This document shows, piece by piece, positions 12,201 through 24,783 of a DNA stretch of 64,000 nucleotides. The DNA comes from Argentina anserina (Eukaryota > Streptophyta > Magnoliopsida > Rosales > Rosaceae). Location: contig NC_065876.1 of assembly GCF_933775445.1 (NCBI RefSeq), positions 27,404,001 through 27,468,000 of the forward strand, given 5' to 3'. Position numbers and translations under genes: made by a program. Position 1 is the first letter of the stretch. Every line of letters starts with the position of its first letter. Under the pieces are notes generated by a model. That model worked only from the letters and a program-made list of their open reading frames with translations, did no database searches and was not told the DNA's origin.

Positions 12201-12953
12201 GATAGTACTATTATCTCCAGATTAAGGTGCTAATTGCACAGATTTCAATTTTTGGGAAACTGGATGTATAATAGTGTAGTTATGGAATGTCAGTCTTGAA
12301 TATCAGATTTCTCATTCTTAATAATGTCAATTTTCCCCTCCCTTTACAAAATTGAAATTTAATGGAAATTATTGAGGTCGGTATTTTCTCTGAGCAGTTT
12401 GGCACCGGTGGTTTTGTAGGTTGCTGAAATTAGCAGAGTGCTGCGACCTGGTGGGGTGTTCGTTGCAACGACTTACATACTTGATGGTGCTTTTGCCTTT
12501 GTCCCATTTCTGAGGGAAGGAACCAAGGTATCAACCAGCACTGTTTAGGACTCTCTCCTTATAGTCGAAACTGTTTTTGTTTTTTTGTTGATTCTCCTCA
12601 TAAAATAACTTCTTTTATGAGTGTTGAACTTGCTCTGTTGTCTATTGTTTAATTATTACCAAATAACAAGAAAAGTTTACAAACCTTGTAAGACCCTCAA
12701 TTAATACACGACATTCTAACGTATTGAATGCGATTCATCTATATATTACTCTCTGCAAGCATGTCATTTGGCTTTTGTTGATCTGTAGTTTATGATGTTG
12801 CTTTTATTGTAGAGAACAAGGCAAGTATCAGGCAGCCAAATCTTCCTATCCGAAGGCCAGTTAGAAGACATCTGCACGGCATGTGGGCTAGTAGGTTTTA
12901 CAGTTGTGAGGAATCGGTTATTCGTGATGATCTCTGCCACAAAACCGAGTTAA
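9282..12953 (+). CDS. Plastid UbiE-like methyltransferase (At1g78140/At2g41040 type)
   Basis: Eight exons: 9282-9461, 9795-9880, 9987-10127, 10607-10691, 11289-11482, 11599-11710, 12420-12527 and 12813-12953. They sum to 1047 nt, or 348 residues. Residues 1-50 look like a chloroplast transit peptide (Ser/Thr-rich, then VRASS). Two CxxC pairs follow (CPIC at 78-81, CSTC at 99-102), as in Trm112/zinc-ribbon-like heads. The SAM-binding motif is IIDASCGSG at about 179-187, followed by the acidic LDYSENM, then the class I core with PFATSSIDAVHAGAA, LRPGGVF and a C-terminus ending ATKPS. The closest family I know is the 'uncharacterized methyltransferase, chloroplastic' pair found in the plastoglobule core proteome; the substrate is unknown, perhaps a prenyl lipid. 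The exon 5 donor (GA|GTACAG at 11483) is the only canonical one that keeps the frame, and is the least certain border. Confidence 0.92.
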
Positions 12954-13604
12954 ATCAGCATTCTTTTGCCGGGAGGATCTCCCCAGTTTGTATAGGGTAG
13001 TACAGAGTCGGCATTTGATGTGAGATGTGTTTCTCTGAAAGTTCTCTGAAGTTGTCATAAAGAAACAACGACACTATAGATACCATACCAAACGGATGAT
13101 ATGCCACCTCTATTCTTGCAAGTGTATGAGGTTTCAGTCTGGAACCCAAGTTTGTATAATCGTACTAAAGTATTTCAAGTAAGATACCAGTCAGTTACCT
13201 TACCACAGTACTGAAAGGAGGCAATTTTTCTTCAATAATTTGTTCCGTAAAATTCTATTTTTCATTCATTTCATAAAACACAAGGCAACTATGCCAAGAA
13301 AGCTCATTACACAGAGAACTGTGGAACTGTAGTATACGTCCCCACAGCAAAAGAACAGTCAATAGAAAGAAGTAACAAAAATCTCCAGGAAATACCAAGA
13401 TGTATTACATCTTGAAATAACCATAGAAAAATCTGGATGGACATTTTGTCTCTGTACATGTATATAGATCCCTGGATGTGCTAAATAATGGAGTTGTAAT
13501 GTTCAGTCCATTGCAAGAAGTGTGTTGTAGTTGTAAATAGATACCCATTAAAAGCTATGAGCTATCTATCTTCGTGTATGCCGAGCCATTGTCTGTATGC
13601 CAGA
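12954..13604. other. 3' flanks of two convergent genes
   Basis: Holds the 3' UTRs of the methyltransferase and the MFS transporter, which converge here with about 650 bp between stop codons. Nothing else was seen. Confidence 0.6.
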
Positions 13605-16102
13605 TTATTCCGGTCCCATATTGGCGAAGGTTAACTGGCGGTACAGCAATGTCTGTTCATCATCCTCAGCATCACCAACAAGGCCTTGCTCGCCCTTGTA
13701 CTCCATGTCGATGACAGTCTTACCATTCACAAATAGTTCTTCTGACTCAGGAAACCGCATCTGAGAATGTTCTCCTCCTCTAGGTGAATTTTCTAATTCT
13801 ACTTGTTGCATCTCTGATTCAATCAAAACCTCCATTCGAGCACGCTCCCTGTCTCTCGGGTAGGTGCAGTATAGGAAGGAGTAAATAACACAACAGAGTG
13901 CCATCGGAATTCCTATTGCTGAGTATAGTGCCTTTGCCAATGATAAAGCATTCCCTCTGTCTGTTGCTATCTCTTCAGATGCACTGGATCCTGCAGCAAC
14001 TGGTTTATAACCATAAACATGCTGAGCCAAAATCCCCACCGTGGGAGGAGCGAATGATGAGAGTATGGACTCAAAAGATCTGTCCAGGGCATACACATTT
14101 GTTCGGGATCTCTCGGGAACTATCTCAGCAAAAATTGGACTGCATGGAAAAATATCATCAAATGCAACACATTAATAGTGTTTTGCTTTCCAGGAAGGTG
14201 GAGGGACAGTAAACACCAGAAAACTGTCTTTTCTTATTTCTCAAGAAATACTTGCCGTTAACGTTTTCATATTATAAATGTACAGTAGATATGTAAAATT
14301 ACTCTTATTTCCAACAATTGTTACTCATGATTGTAAGTAATACGAAAGGAAAAGCCTAACCACATTGCCATTTGTGCATACTTTAGAAGCTATATTCTAG
14401 ATTAAAAGGAGGGTTTGAAAGACTTACTTGTTCGTAGCTGGACCGTTCCAAGATATCAAGAATCCCATGATGAACAAAACTAAACCATGGATGATAGCTG
14501 AGGATGGATCATCAGGCAATACAAGCAGAAGAATTGCTGCGAGAGGTATTGCAGATGCCGAGCTTATCTGTGCTAGAATTATCCTTCCAGCATTTGGAAA
14601 GCGCACTGATAAGATATCCCCCATTTTACCTCCGAAGAGACCCCCAAGAGAACTACCAATCACAAACAAGGCAATGAGGAAAGCGGATCTCCCATGAGAA
14701 AATCCGATAAGTTCCAGCCACATTGGCGCAAATGACAATGCCGACCAAGGGAACGAGCCAGTAACACCCTGTGCCACAACAATCTGGAACGAGGGAATTT
14801 TCATAACCGATTTAGCTTCTTTAGCCAGCTCCTTTACTTCTGACAAAAATGATCTACTAGGACCCTGGCTGCTTTCTTTTGTTGCACCCTCTGGAAAATG
14901 CGGATCAGTTGCATATATGCGGACTAAAAGACCGACTAGAACACTGATTAGTCCAACAAGATGAAAGGAAACTCTCCAACCAGGCATTCCCATGATTGTC
15001 AATGGAGCTATCAGTATGGAACAAAGACCACCAATTATCGAACCAAAGTTGCCAGTTAGCTGCAGCCACCCAAAAGCCGTACCCCTGCTACTATCATCAG
15101 TTGAGTCCGCCACAAGTGACTGCATAGCAGGAGCAACTAGAGCAAGGCCAACCCCATTCAAAGCTCTGGATATAGCCACCTGATCAGTAAACACTTAATA
15201 AACCAAGTCCACATGCTAATTACAATGACACTACATCAAAAGTAAATTTAAACTAACTTAATTCCTATAATCATAGACTAATTCGAGATCAAACTAAGCT
15301 ACTTTACTTGATGTATTGATACATTAATGTACCGCCCACCCCGTAGTTAGATAATAATTGAGTAACTAGATACATGACATGAGTTTAGAATGCTGGGTAT
15401 AAGGTGGGCAAATGAAGAAAAGTAGTCGGCAAATTTACTTCTTATCATATACTTGATACATTAATATACCACACACATCATAGATTCATAGACCAACTCG
15501 AAATCAAGCTAAGCTAATCTGTTGATATATTAACGTACAGTACACGTTTTCACTAACTCGAAATCAGACTAGTGTACAGATAGATGAAGCTCGTCTCTAC
15601 TTGATGTATCAATACATTATTGTACTATCGAAATCCAAAATACAATATTAAGTTATACAGAATAATGTCACATATCATACCGAATTACTGAATTGGGCAA
15701 ACCACAAACTGAAATTACAAAAAGGAATTACCGAGCCTTGAGATGAATCAAGGCAGTAACTTTCCCTGGGGTAAAAGATAGAAACGCGGTAAAATCCAAT
15801 ACCTGATAGAAAGTGGAGGAAAACGCGACGAGAAAAGTGGCGGCGGCCCAGAGGAAGGCGCCGAGGGCGATGACGTGGGCCCGGTTGTGACGCACGGCCA
15901 GGTAAGCGGCGATGGGGTAGCACAGTGACTGGACTATGGACCGGAACAGAGTGAGCGACCCGAGCCCGGTCGGGTCGGTGTGGAGAGCCGCGCCGACCTC
16001 CTTGTAGACGCCGGGAAGCAAAGACTCGTCGGCTCGCTCCATGATTCCGGCTAAGTTGACCAGAAACAGGGTCAACGTCTCCGGCTCCATTTTCAATCTC
16101 AT
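13605..16102 (-). CDS. Major facilitator superfamily transporter
   Basis: Three exons: 16102-15803, 15179-14428 and 14139-13605. They sum to 1587 nt, or 528 residues, with GT-AG borders. The protein has about 12 membrane helices and MFS signatures: SLTLFRSIVQSLCYPIAAYL early, SRALNGVGLALVAPAMQS (helix 4 region), RGTAFGWLQLTGNFGSIIGG, and a second half beginning at about residue 225 after a charged central loop (VKELAKEAKSVMK). Its C-terminal tail of about 90 residues is hydrophilic and acidic, ending LTFANMGPE. It belongs to a plant MFS group (like Arabidopsis At2g18590/At4g36790) whose substrate I do not know. An in-frame ATG at codon 5 (MEPETLTLF) is an alternative start. Intron 1 carries degenerate repeats. 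Confidence 0.9.
15285..15640. repeat. Degenerate tandem units in MFS intron 1
   Basis: About three units combine a phrase close to AACTCGAAATCAAGCTAAG (about 15280, 15496 and 15557) with a phrase close to TTGATGTATTGATACATTA (about 15308, 15452, 15522 and 15600). The second contains the near-palindrome TGTATTGATACA. Spacing varies, so this is an old, diverged array. Confidence 0.65.
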
Positions 16103-16330
16103 TTTTCTTCTTCTGGGTCGTTCTCTATTTCTATGATATTTAGGGGGGGGTTGGAAAAGGAGAGAGTTTTGGGTTTGTGATGAAGACTTAGGGGCGCGGA
16201 GGCGCGTGAGTTACACGCGGATGGGTTTAAGTGGAGGCGGGGTGGGCTTTGACAGCTTGAAGCGCGGTTTGGCGGGCTTTACGGTTATGTGAATTGCGAG
16301 CAAACTTTGGACCTAATGGTGACGAAAGCA
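16103..16330. promoter_or_regulatory. Promoter-proximal region of the MFS gene
   Basis: A GC-richer stretch upstream of the MFS start, with a G run at about 16143-16150. No TATA box stands out. Confidence 0.4.
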
Positions 16331-16690
16331 TAGACTAAAATATCGATAATAGCGGAAATATCGACATTTAGATGGAAATATTAGAAATATTGAAAATATA
16401 GTTTAAATAGTGTTTAGATAAGGATGTATAAATAAATGTATCTTATAACTATTAGTCTACACAACGGGAATGATTGAGGTGTTTGACTCTCATAAGAGAT
16501 CAAATGGTCGATTGTTGCAGACTACATTTGGGCCTATTTTTACTCGCAAATTCTAAGCTCACATGGGCTACGTGGTAGTTAAAAACAAAAATATCGCGAG
16601 AAATTAGAGAAAATTTCAGTATTTCGGAATAGTTTCGGAAATATAGCGATATTTCTAAAATATCCCCCGAAATTATGATAGTAAGGAGAA
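16330..16690. repeat. AAATATCG-rich repeat, possible decayed DNA transposon
   Basis: AAATATCG and its complement recur: 16338, 16358 and 16590 direct, with CGATATTT near 16650 inverted. The left part carries direct copies and the right part inverted ones. No clean terminal repeat or target duplication was found. Confidence 0.4.
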
Positions 16691-17568
16691 TTTTTCAGTC
16701 CTTGGACGAAAGGGTATTGGGAAGTTTTTATATGCACCATAACATTTATTGAAGGCACCCAACACCTAAAAGAATATTGCCGAGTTTAGGCCTTAGGATT
16801 TAGAGTTATTATTTTTTATATAACTTATCCTAATCGTCATATAATCACATATAGCGTGCTGTCACTGTTGTGGCTTGTAAGTGAATTGTAGGATTGTCGA
16901 TCATCATCGTCTACAGCTTTTGATGTTTTTGTTTTATAACTTGGTACAAGTTATGTGATAACTAGACCATACCTAGCATTCAATATTTATAAATTCTGAT
17001 TTGTGTAGCTCAACTACCGCTGGTCTTTCATCAATATTAGCAAAAAAAATTGTTGACACTCGAAGTTTGAGGATTAATTAATCACCGGCGAATATTTGAT
17101 CACTGAATCCGGATATTGGTTAAATGATGAATTTCAACACCAAGAACATTCTATGTTTGTTCTAGTCTTCGATGGTATGATTTACGTGCAGTTGGGATGT
17201 TTTGATCCAAATTTCTCACTCATGGCAGTTGTACATATCTCTACCCACTTACTGTACCTGATCGATATATATACTGAGATTCTGTGTGTAATTTACAACC
17301 ATCAGGAAGCTAGCTGCACAGTGCTGCAGAGAGGGACTACTCACCTCTATCCATGGCTGGGCAGTTGAGAACTTGAGATGTTTTACAGGATAGAGAGGAA
17401 TAATGATCTTTGGGAAAACCCAAAATCTCCAGGGGGAATTGAACTAATGATAGCAGCTCATAAAGAATATGATATGATTGCCATTACGTACAACTATAGC
17501 AAGTGTATGTAAACAGATCACATCATTATCATCATCATGATCATCATCACAGCTCCCGGCCAATTACT

Positions 17569-17602
17569 CACGTGGAAAAGCCACGGATCCACCGTACACG
17601 TG
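17569..17602. promoter_or_regulatory. Pair of G-boxes
   Basis: Two CACGTG motifs at 17569-17574 and 17597-17602, the second inside the palindrome TACACGTGTA. G-boxes bind bZIP and bHLH factors. No convincing gene follows on either strand, so the target is unknown. Confidence 0.5.
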
Positions 17603-17989
17603 TACATCCACACCTTGTTTCGCGCCTCCTTGCCGGTGCCAGTCTCTCTCAGGCACCCGCGCACAACGCCTCTGATTGCGTTTTTCAAGTATGCCCTTTT
17701 GCACATTGCCTGGTTAATCGGCTCGGAGGTTGAAGATGAAGTGGCTCTGACGTCTACTAGTGCGTCACATGCTGTGAGTTACAGCCCAGTCATTTTACCT
17801 AGCTAGATATAATGGTTTCACTTTCTTTATGAATTCTGTATCTTTGTAAGTATCGCCGTATCGGAATCAGTGGGGGTTCGTTTTGGACCTTTGGTGAATC
17901 TACAGTTACGGGAGCCCTAACTGTGATGGCATGCCTGTTATATATAGGCGTCCTTCATATGCACGACTCCCATTCTGTACTCAATGAAA

Positions 17990-18018
17990 ACCTACTTTCT
18001 ACTGTGCAAGAAAGTAGG
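17990..18018. repeat. Short perfect hairpin
   Basis: CCTACTTTCT and AGAAAGTAGG are exact inverse complements separated by about 8 nt. Confidence 0.6.
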
Positions 18019-21000
18019 TGTTAGCAGATTCAACCAGCAGAACTAAAAAAATATGTATATATTTTTGTATTTACGCACGTACGTACATACAGTTTGGGGT
18101 AATTGCAATTGTTTACGTTAATTTTAATTTGTATAATGATTCAAATTCGTAATCCAAATACGATCGACAGGAAGATCGACAGAAAGTTTGCACATATATG
18201 TTGCATGTGGGTTTAAAAGAGACATAACATCTCAACTCGATCTGAGTGGCTTTTGCTGGCTTACCAATAATCACCTACATAATATCTTCTACAAATCAGA
18301 AGAGATGAGGAAATATATGTAGTGGGGAACATGTAGGGTTCATGAGAACCACTGAAGACCCGTTGAGGCAGACATGGATAATGTTTCCATGTCTGATTAT
18401 GCAGTGAAACTGAAATTAATCCCCAATATCGCAAACAACAATGGTACCCATAATTGGAGATCTGATAACCACATACGCAATATTGAGTGATTTCCCAAAC
18501 AACACTGGTCTATGTTTTAAGTAGAGAATTATCAACATAAATAGAGCTAGCTAGAAAATATGTATTTAAGTAGAGTCTATACGAGATATAAATCATCAAC
18601 AACATATACTTCTCCTTCGATCAGCACCCTAGAAGATATAATAATTTTGTACAGTTGAACGTATAGTAGCCAGTTCTAGGTACCAGGAATCATTTAATTT
18701 TAGATATTTACTAGCAGATTGAACAAAATATTTGAGAAAAATCACCACTTAGATCATCAAGCAAGTTCTATATTAAAATGGTATTAGTCGTCTGTTTTTA
18801 TGTTTTGGCTTTGATCTCATTACACTTCATCCAGCAGCAGTGCTTCTATTGGAATGGTAGAGTGAAAAAAGCTATTGACTCGTAGTTTACAAGTGGCCGG
18901 TAACCTTCTAGAGTGCCCTAAGTTTATCAAATGTTATATCAAAGGAGTCATAGCTAGTAGTCATCGAAGCAAATTGTATATAGCTAGGTATATAATTGAA
19001 ACCTTAATACATTTCTGGAGAATAATATCAATGGTAACGTTCTAGAGATCTCATATATAACTATTATGACTCAGTCAAGGATTGGATCTTGAATTTTCAG
19101 CCATAATTCTAGATATATATGGGAAATCATGCAATATTTTGTAGCTTTATAGTTTGTTAGTGTTCTTGCTCCAAAGAACTGACTTTTTTATAGTGGGCTA
19201 TACCTAACTGGAACTGGAAGTACGAGGACAGAGACTTGACTAAGAATCTAAGTAAGATGCCAATTACCATTCATTATACAAATCAAATATGAAGCATCAT
19301 CTACTTAATTATTGGGTTTATAGGATGTTTAGCAGTTAGCCCCTCCACTAATACGTATCACAATTGCTATATACGTCCAAACTATATATAAATCTTCTAC
19401 CGTTCTTCTGCATGTATATCAAGTTATCAACGATGATCTAGCATTTCCAGCTAGCTTCTATATATCAGTATTCTAAGCCACGCGTTCTTCGATGGAGTAC
19501 CGAGTCTTCAAAGACTCGCTTACGTCATGTTAGGATTTTCACCGTCATGGCTTGCGTAGAAGCCAAAGCATGAATCACAAAGAAATTGATTGTGTTTAAT
19601 TAACTAACGAAGAAGAAGGAAAAGAGATTTGTAAAGAAAAATATTATAAGCAGAAAAAGGAGGCACCTTAAATTAATAATTGTTTCTTACAAATGATTGA
19701 CTCTTTGATTGTAAAAGAACAAGAACATGATCATTCGGAATTCATATGTACGTAGCTCTTTATTGGCGTGCCAGGCACACAAATTAATCCAATAATGAGC
19801 TTATAATTAACACTGACATCTTTAATTAATTAGTAATAAAACCTTAAGCTAGCTAGCCTTTAGGGTATCTCTAGTGAGTTAACGTACTGTAACTCATTGG
19901 AAGCTATTATGGCCACTAGACAGCATCACGGTTTTCTTTTTCTTTCAGATGGTGAATTTGGATCATTTACCAGAATTTAAACAAGTAATTAAGCCGATAA
20001 TAGTTAACAATAGTTTTTTTTGTACGTGCTAAATATATACATGCAATTTCATTAGTGAATTCGATTTGATGTACGATTAATTACAGGACTTGCGATGTTT
20101 TCGTAGTTAATTAGAAACTTCTTATAGAGTACGTACGTACGTACATGTGTTTTTTCAAGTTTCAAACTTGTAATGTAGCGGAAATTTAAACCATAAATCT
20201 TAAATCCTAAATGATCACATAGACGATGTGGTTGGCAATCGCTGTTCCCCTAACATCGATCATTACTTCATTAGTTTTAGGATGTATGAATTGGATTTGA
20301 GGAACGAGATCGTTATTGAAACTTGGTGGTGTGGTAGACTTGTTAAATGAAGTGAGATTTTTTTTTTTAACGAGATGGTGGTGAGAGTTTACGGCAGGGT
20401 TTGTAATGTGAGGCTGGGGATTGATGAGGAAGACTATTGAGGAGTGAGGACAAGTGGTGAGTAAAAACGTACATGGAGGAGATATGAGAGATGGGCACGC
20501 GCGGTGAAGTGAAGAAATCATTGCTAATTGCTGGAATATCGTGTTATTATCTGGCATGGGCCATGATTCACCATAATTCCAAAACATACGAGTCACTTAT
20601 CACCACATCGATCTATCCTTATGATCATAACAATTTTCATGTTTCTATGTCGAATATTTTTTTTGGGATTATTATAGCTAATTTATCAAAAATGAGGAAA
20701 CAATTTGCAAAGCTAATGATGATGCTGTTATTTCAACTCGGTAAATGCTGAAATTTTATGTAAGAATCTGGGGGCGGTCTTTCACATTGTTAATTTAAAA
20801 AAACAATCATGTAGTTTCTAACTTTCTCAAACCCTAGCTTTTTCATCAGCCCTCAACAATTACCAGTTAACTTTCTTATACTTCTGAAATCTCAAATAAT
20901 TTTAGCATCAATTAAGTGATCTTCAACATAGTGACAAGCTAATAATTCGTACCTTATAGCTTAACTAGATAGGTAAGCAGAAGGTATTTACCTGAAAGGG

Positions 21001-22369
21001 GAAAGGGGCAAGGAATTGCAGTAATTCATGAGCATATAGGTCTTGTGAGAAGTCTTTCATTATCTACTTTATGCTTGCAGCAGGTAAGGATTGCCCGAAT
21101 CTTGCCACCAACACTACCATCATATCAAGATGATCTATGCCTCGAAAGTGAAAGTTAGCTAATTAAGGGATCCTCAAGTATCTAGAGATGAACGACCAAA
21201 TCGATCAACTTGCTACATATTCGATCGTTAACAGGGTTTGTAAATTATACAAGCTACAACTTAAGGTAACAAAATGAGGTAGCTAATGAAATAGTGGAAA
21301 GTTGATGTATAATTTAGCTCAATTATAACCAATCAATTAAAGATCGATCATTCCAGTTAAGAAGACTGGGCACGAATTTTTTTTTTTGGTCAATAAGACT
21401 GGGCACGACGCTAATGGCTTTTAGGCCTATAAAGTCCAAGGGCCATATGGTCTGCAGTCTGCACAGTCCCTCTCAACTACCATTTCCTATAGATAAAGAC
21501 CTTTGATGTGTGTATTAGCTAGATTCAAGCAAAATTAATATCCTTAATTTGCTAAATAAGCTTATTTATATCATACGCACACACGCACATATTAATTTGT
21601 ACGTGTGTATATATATGAAGTCGATCTTATTAGATAGTAGATACTCATATTCAACTTATGTTGAAAACATATATATCAGGTCAAGTTTATGTGATGAGAA
21701 AAATACAAAGCACGTCGAATATTAAAAGAGCTTGCTAGCACTGGCTTTACAGTTCTGGAATGGAATTTGCTTATATTCTGGTGCTGTAATTCGTACATAC
21801 ACTAATAATTAAGCACACAAAGGCTTGAAAGTCGAATCAAAAGTAATTAAAGAATAACAATAGGAATGGGGATATATACTTGTAGACTTGTAGTATATAA
21901 AAACAATTACACACTAATATTGCGGGCGTTAACGATTATAGTACTCTCGATTTTATGTATATATAGTATAATTAGCATATATGCAAAATGCATGCCTACA
22001 TTCTACAGTAGAAATAGAATATCAATTAAGCACAATGATATTTATGCGTCAGAATATATTCTGTGCTTGAGTATTCAACAATTTCATAACATGCATGTAC
22101 GTAGAAAACTGGATTAATTTATAATCATTTACAGCAAAATGAAAGGAGAGGTGCATGGCGACTGATTAATAAGGCTAATTAAGAACAAAAATTTGCTAAG
22201 GTATATAGCTACCTAGCTTCTCCATCAATTATCACCACCACAATGACCATAACCATGCCATCTCCATCTTCATTATCTACTTATCTAGCTAGCTAGCTAG
22301 AGGGTCTAGTCTGAAGGGCAAATCCATGAATCAACCGTAGCCTCATCTCTGGTGTTTGATCTTGATGAA

Positions 22370-23581
22370 TTAGTTATCCCAATGATCCAAATTAGGCCTC
22401 AATTGGTGATTTTGATCTAGTATTCCTCTCCCATCACTGACGGCGCCCAACCCAAGTTCATGATCTCTCCATCTAACATTACGATCATGATCACTCCTCA
22501 ATGGCAGCAGTGTTGACCCATCAGCAGTACCAAGGTTTGTGTTTAAATAGCCATGGCTCATAGTCACACCGAATTGATTTTCAAGAGAATGTAAAGGCAA
22601 AGTAGTACTGTCCCCATTAGGCTTTGCCCCAAAGTTAATTGAGGAAGAGTGGAATGGAGGTGGCTGCTGCTGCTGCTGCTGCTCATGATGATGAGGAAGA
22701 GAAGATAACTGAAATGCACTGAGATTTGGAGTTTGCATGTTTACCATCATATTATGATGATGAGGCAGCTGTTTCCCAACTAGGTTTTGATGGGTGAAAT
22801 TGAAGTTGTTCATATCATGACTAATACTACTAGTGGCAACATTAGGAACATTATTAACCATACCAACACTATTACTCATCAACAATGAGGAAGAAGAAGA
22901 AGATAGAAAAGGGGTTTGTTGGTGAACCTTTTGAGCTGAAGGACGTAAAGGGTAGACAGATCCAGACCCGAAGATACTATCGAGCCTTCGAGAATAGGAT
23001 GATGACCCTGCCGAGAACGGCGGTGCTGGGATCCCAGTGAATTCCTGCACCATTGCTCGGAAATTCGAGGTGTCGGTGGTCAGAACAGTTGTGGGCGCCC
23101 TTCTAGAAGCTCTCGTCCTCTTCTTCGAGTTTCGGATCAAAGAACTGGGCTTTGCAGACGAATAGCTTCCCCTTGGTGTATCCGATATCGATGGAGCTTG
23201 GTGAGCTGATGATGATGAGCCTGGTAGGTTTACAATCGAGTTGGTGCAGTTGGCTTGTTGATGATCTGATCTAGTATTGGTGGCAGCGTTTGATTGATGA
23301 TCGGATCTTTGATTTAGCAGGAAGTTGTGGCTTGTGTTTGGTGACTGAGATTGAGACAATGCCTGGAGATAATTGGATGAAAGATCGAAAGGTGTATTGG
23401 GTTGGTGGTGGTTTTGGTATTGCGAAAACAGAGTCGGATTGTTGTCGGAGGAGCCACCAAATTGTATAGTAGGATGAGAAGAAGAATTCACAAACCTTGA
23501 GACGGATTCAGGCCGTGAAACAATATCAAGTTCTTGATCACCACCACTTGAAGACATGCTTCCACTATTACCAGAATCCAT
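22370..23581 (-). CDS. VQ: VQ-motif protein
   Basis: A single-exon, 403-residue protein, Ser/Asn/Gln/His-rich and probably disordered. The VQ motif FRAMVQEFTG spans residues 174-183 (F174, V178-Q179, F181-T182-G183) and is preceded by a basic patch KKRTRASRR (153-161) that could act as a nuclear signal. VQ proteins bind WRKY factors and tune defence and growth transcription. The start MDSGNSGSMSSS resembles the N-terminus of several plant VQ proteins. A polyglutamine tract (about residues 302-308), coded by CTG/CAG repeats at about 22663-22682, is likely to vary in length between individuals. Most VQ genes lack introns, as here. I cannot place it with a numbered Arabidopsis member. Confidence 0.93.
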   Translation of the reverse strand: MDSGNSGSMSSSGGDQELDIVSRPESVSRFVNSSSHPTIQFGGSSDNNPTLFSQYQNHHQPNTPFDLSSNYLQALSQSQSPNTSHNFLLNQRSDHQSNAATNTRSDHQQANCTNSIVNLPGSSSSAHQAPSISDTPRGSYSSAKPSSLIRNSKKRTRASRRAPTTVLTTDTSNFRAMVQEFTGIPAPPFSAGSSSYSRRLDSIFGSGSVYPLRPSAQKVHQQTPFLSSSSSSLLMSNSVGMVNNVPNVATSSISHDMNNFNFTHQNLVGKQLPHHHNMMVNMQTPNLSAFQLSSLPHHHEQQQQQQPPPFHSSSINFGAKPNGDSTTLPLHSLENQFGVTMSHGYLNTNLGTADGSTLLPLRSDHDRNVRWRDHELGLGAVSDGRGILDQNHQLRPNLDHWDN

Positions 23582-24783
23582 AGCTGATTAGCTTGAAAAG
23601 CTTGATACCAAAGAAGGTGGGTAGATGAAGCTCAAGAAGCCAATAACTATGATGAGAACACTGAAAAATTAAGAACCCGTGAAGAGGACGTGTGTGTCAT
23701 GATGAAGCCCGGATCTGCAAAATGGAAGCAAATCTTTTCCTTGTCTTTCAGTACTTGGAGATACCAAGAGATTTTCTATTAAAAGAAGAGAGAATATAAG
23801 AGATCTTCATTATGATTACTATATATGTGAAATCCTGAAAGAAACAGATAGGAGGGGAGGAAGTTCACCCCTTTTCTGCTCTGAGAGGTAGCTGCTAGGG
23901 TTTCAGAGAAGCAAAAGGGTAATGAAAGAAGAGGAAAGGTTATTTATTTAAGCTTTTCTTCTGGGGATCAGACAAATAGGACTTTATTTTTAAAAACGAA
24001 AAAGAAAAGGTTAATTAGAAGGATCGTCTAGATGAGGAGTGCAGCGTGGGGTCGCCATTGGAGTAGGAAAGAAAGAGGTGCCGGTGGCTGGCACCAGGTC
24101 AAACTCAAAGTGAAGGGTGAGAGGGATGGAGAGAGAGGGAGAGAGAACGAGAACGAGAGGGTTATGATTATGAAAGGAAGAAAGCGATAGTATGATATTA
24201 TGAAAGGTAAAGGTAGCAAATTGTACCGTATATTTACCAAAGAATGAAAAATAATTGATATACAATGACAAAACGAAATTGGAAGTACAGAAAGAGAGGT
24301 AGGAGGTGGCTAACAACTACATGGGAAAAACCAAAGTATAGCTAGGCTCTACGACTAATTACTATGTTGAAGACTTGAAGTTTCTCCATTGGGGTTTTGG
24401 TATTGAACTTTCTCTTTTGGTTTTACACTAAAATGAAATACGATTAGGAAGATTTTGTGACTTCATATGATCGAACTGTCCGGGGTTCTGGAATTGAATA
24501 TGAAATTTGGAGACTCAAGGCGAGTTTTGACAATTAGTGGTGCTCTCTAATGGTCATACAATAAAGAAACAAAAATCAACAGCTAGTTTATAAAATATCG
24601 TGTCACACATATCTAAAAATCTCTCGTAGATATCCTATTTCACCTTTTGACCTAGTTGTTAGCCTTTTCAACGTTCATCTCTCATTTAGCAGTTTACATG
24701 TGTCTTCTTGGCGTACGTTCTCTACACTGACGTTGGACATGGTAGTTTTGTAATTAAAACCAAACATCTTTAAATTGATTTAA
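23582..24783. other. VQ gene upstream region
   Basis: Probably holds the VQ leader and promoter. A TATA-like TAAATAAATA on the minus strand lies near 23940-23952, about 360 bp from the ATG. A GA-rich tract (24115-24160, GGGAGAGAGAGGG type) lies further upstream. Short ORFs at 24011-24316 follow this low-complexity tract and are not credible. Confidence 0.45.

Larger units (their letters stand above)
16700..22369. other. Long AT-rich intergenic stretch
   Basis: No gene recognised over about 5.7 kb. Short ORFs at 17096-17806, 20207-20751 and 21866-22117 have no family resemblance. Items seen: a pair of G-boxes at 17569-17602, a hairpin near 17990-18018, an (ACGT)n patch near 20131-20146 and many TATATA runs. 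Confidence 0.55.

Noticed and set aside
20207..20596. 129-codon minus-strand ORF
   Set aside because: Low-complexity His/Asn/Pro content, no family resemblance, no clear promoter or splice context.
24011..24316. Overlapping ORFs rich in Ser/Leu/Phe
   Set aside because: They follow a GA/CT-rich low-complexity tract upstream of the VQ gene; coding is not credible.
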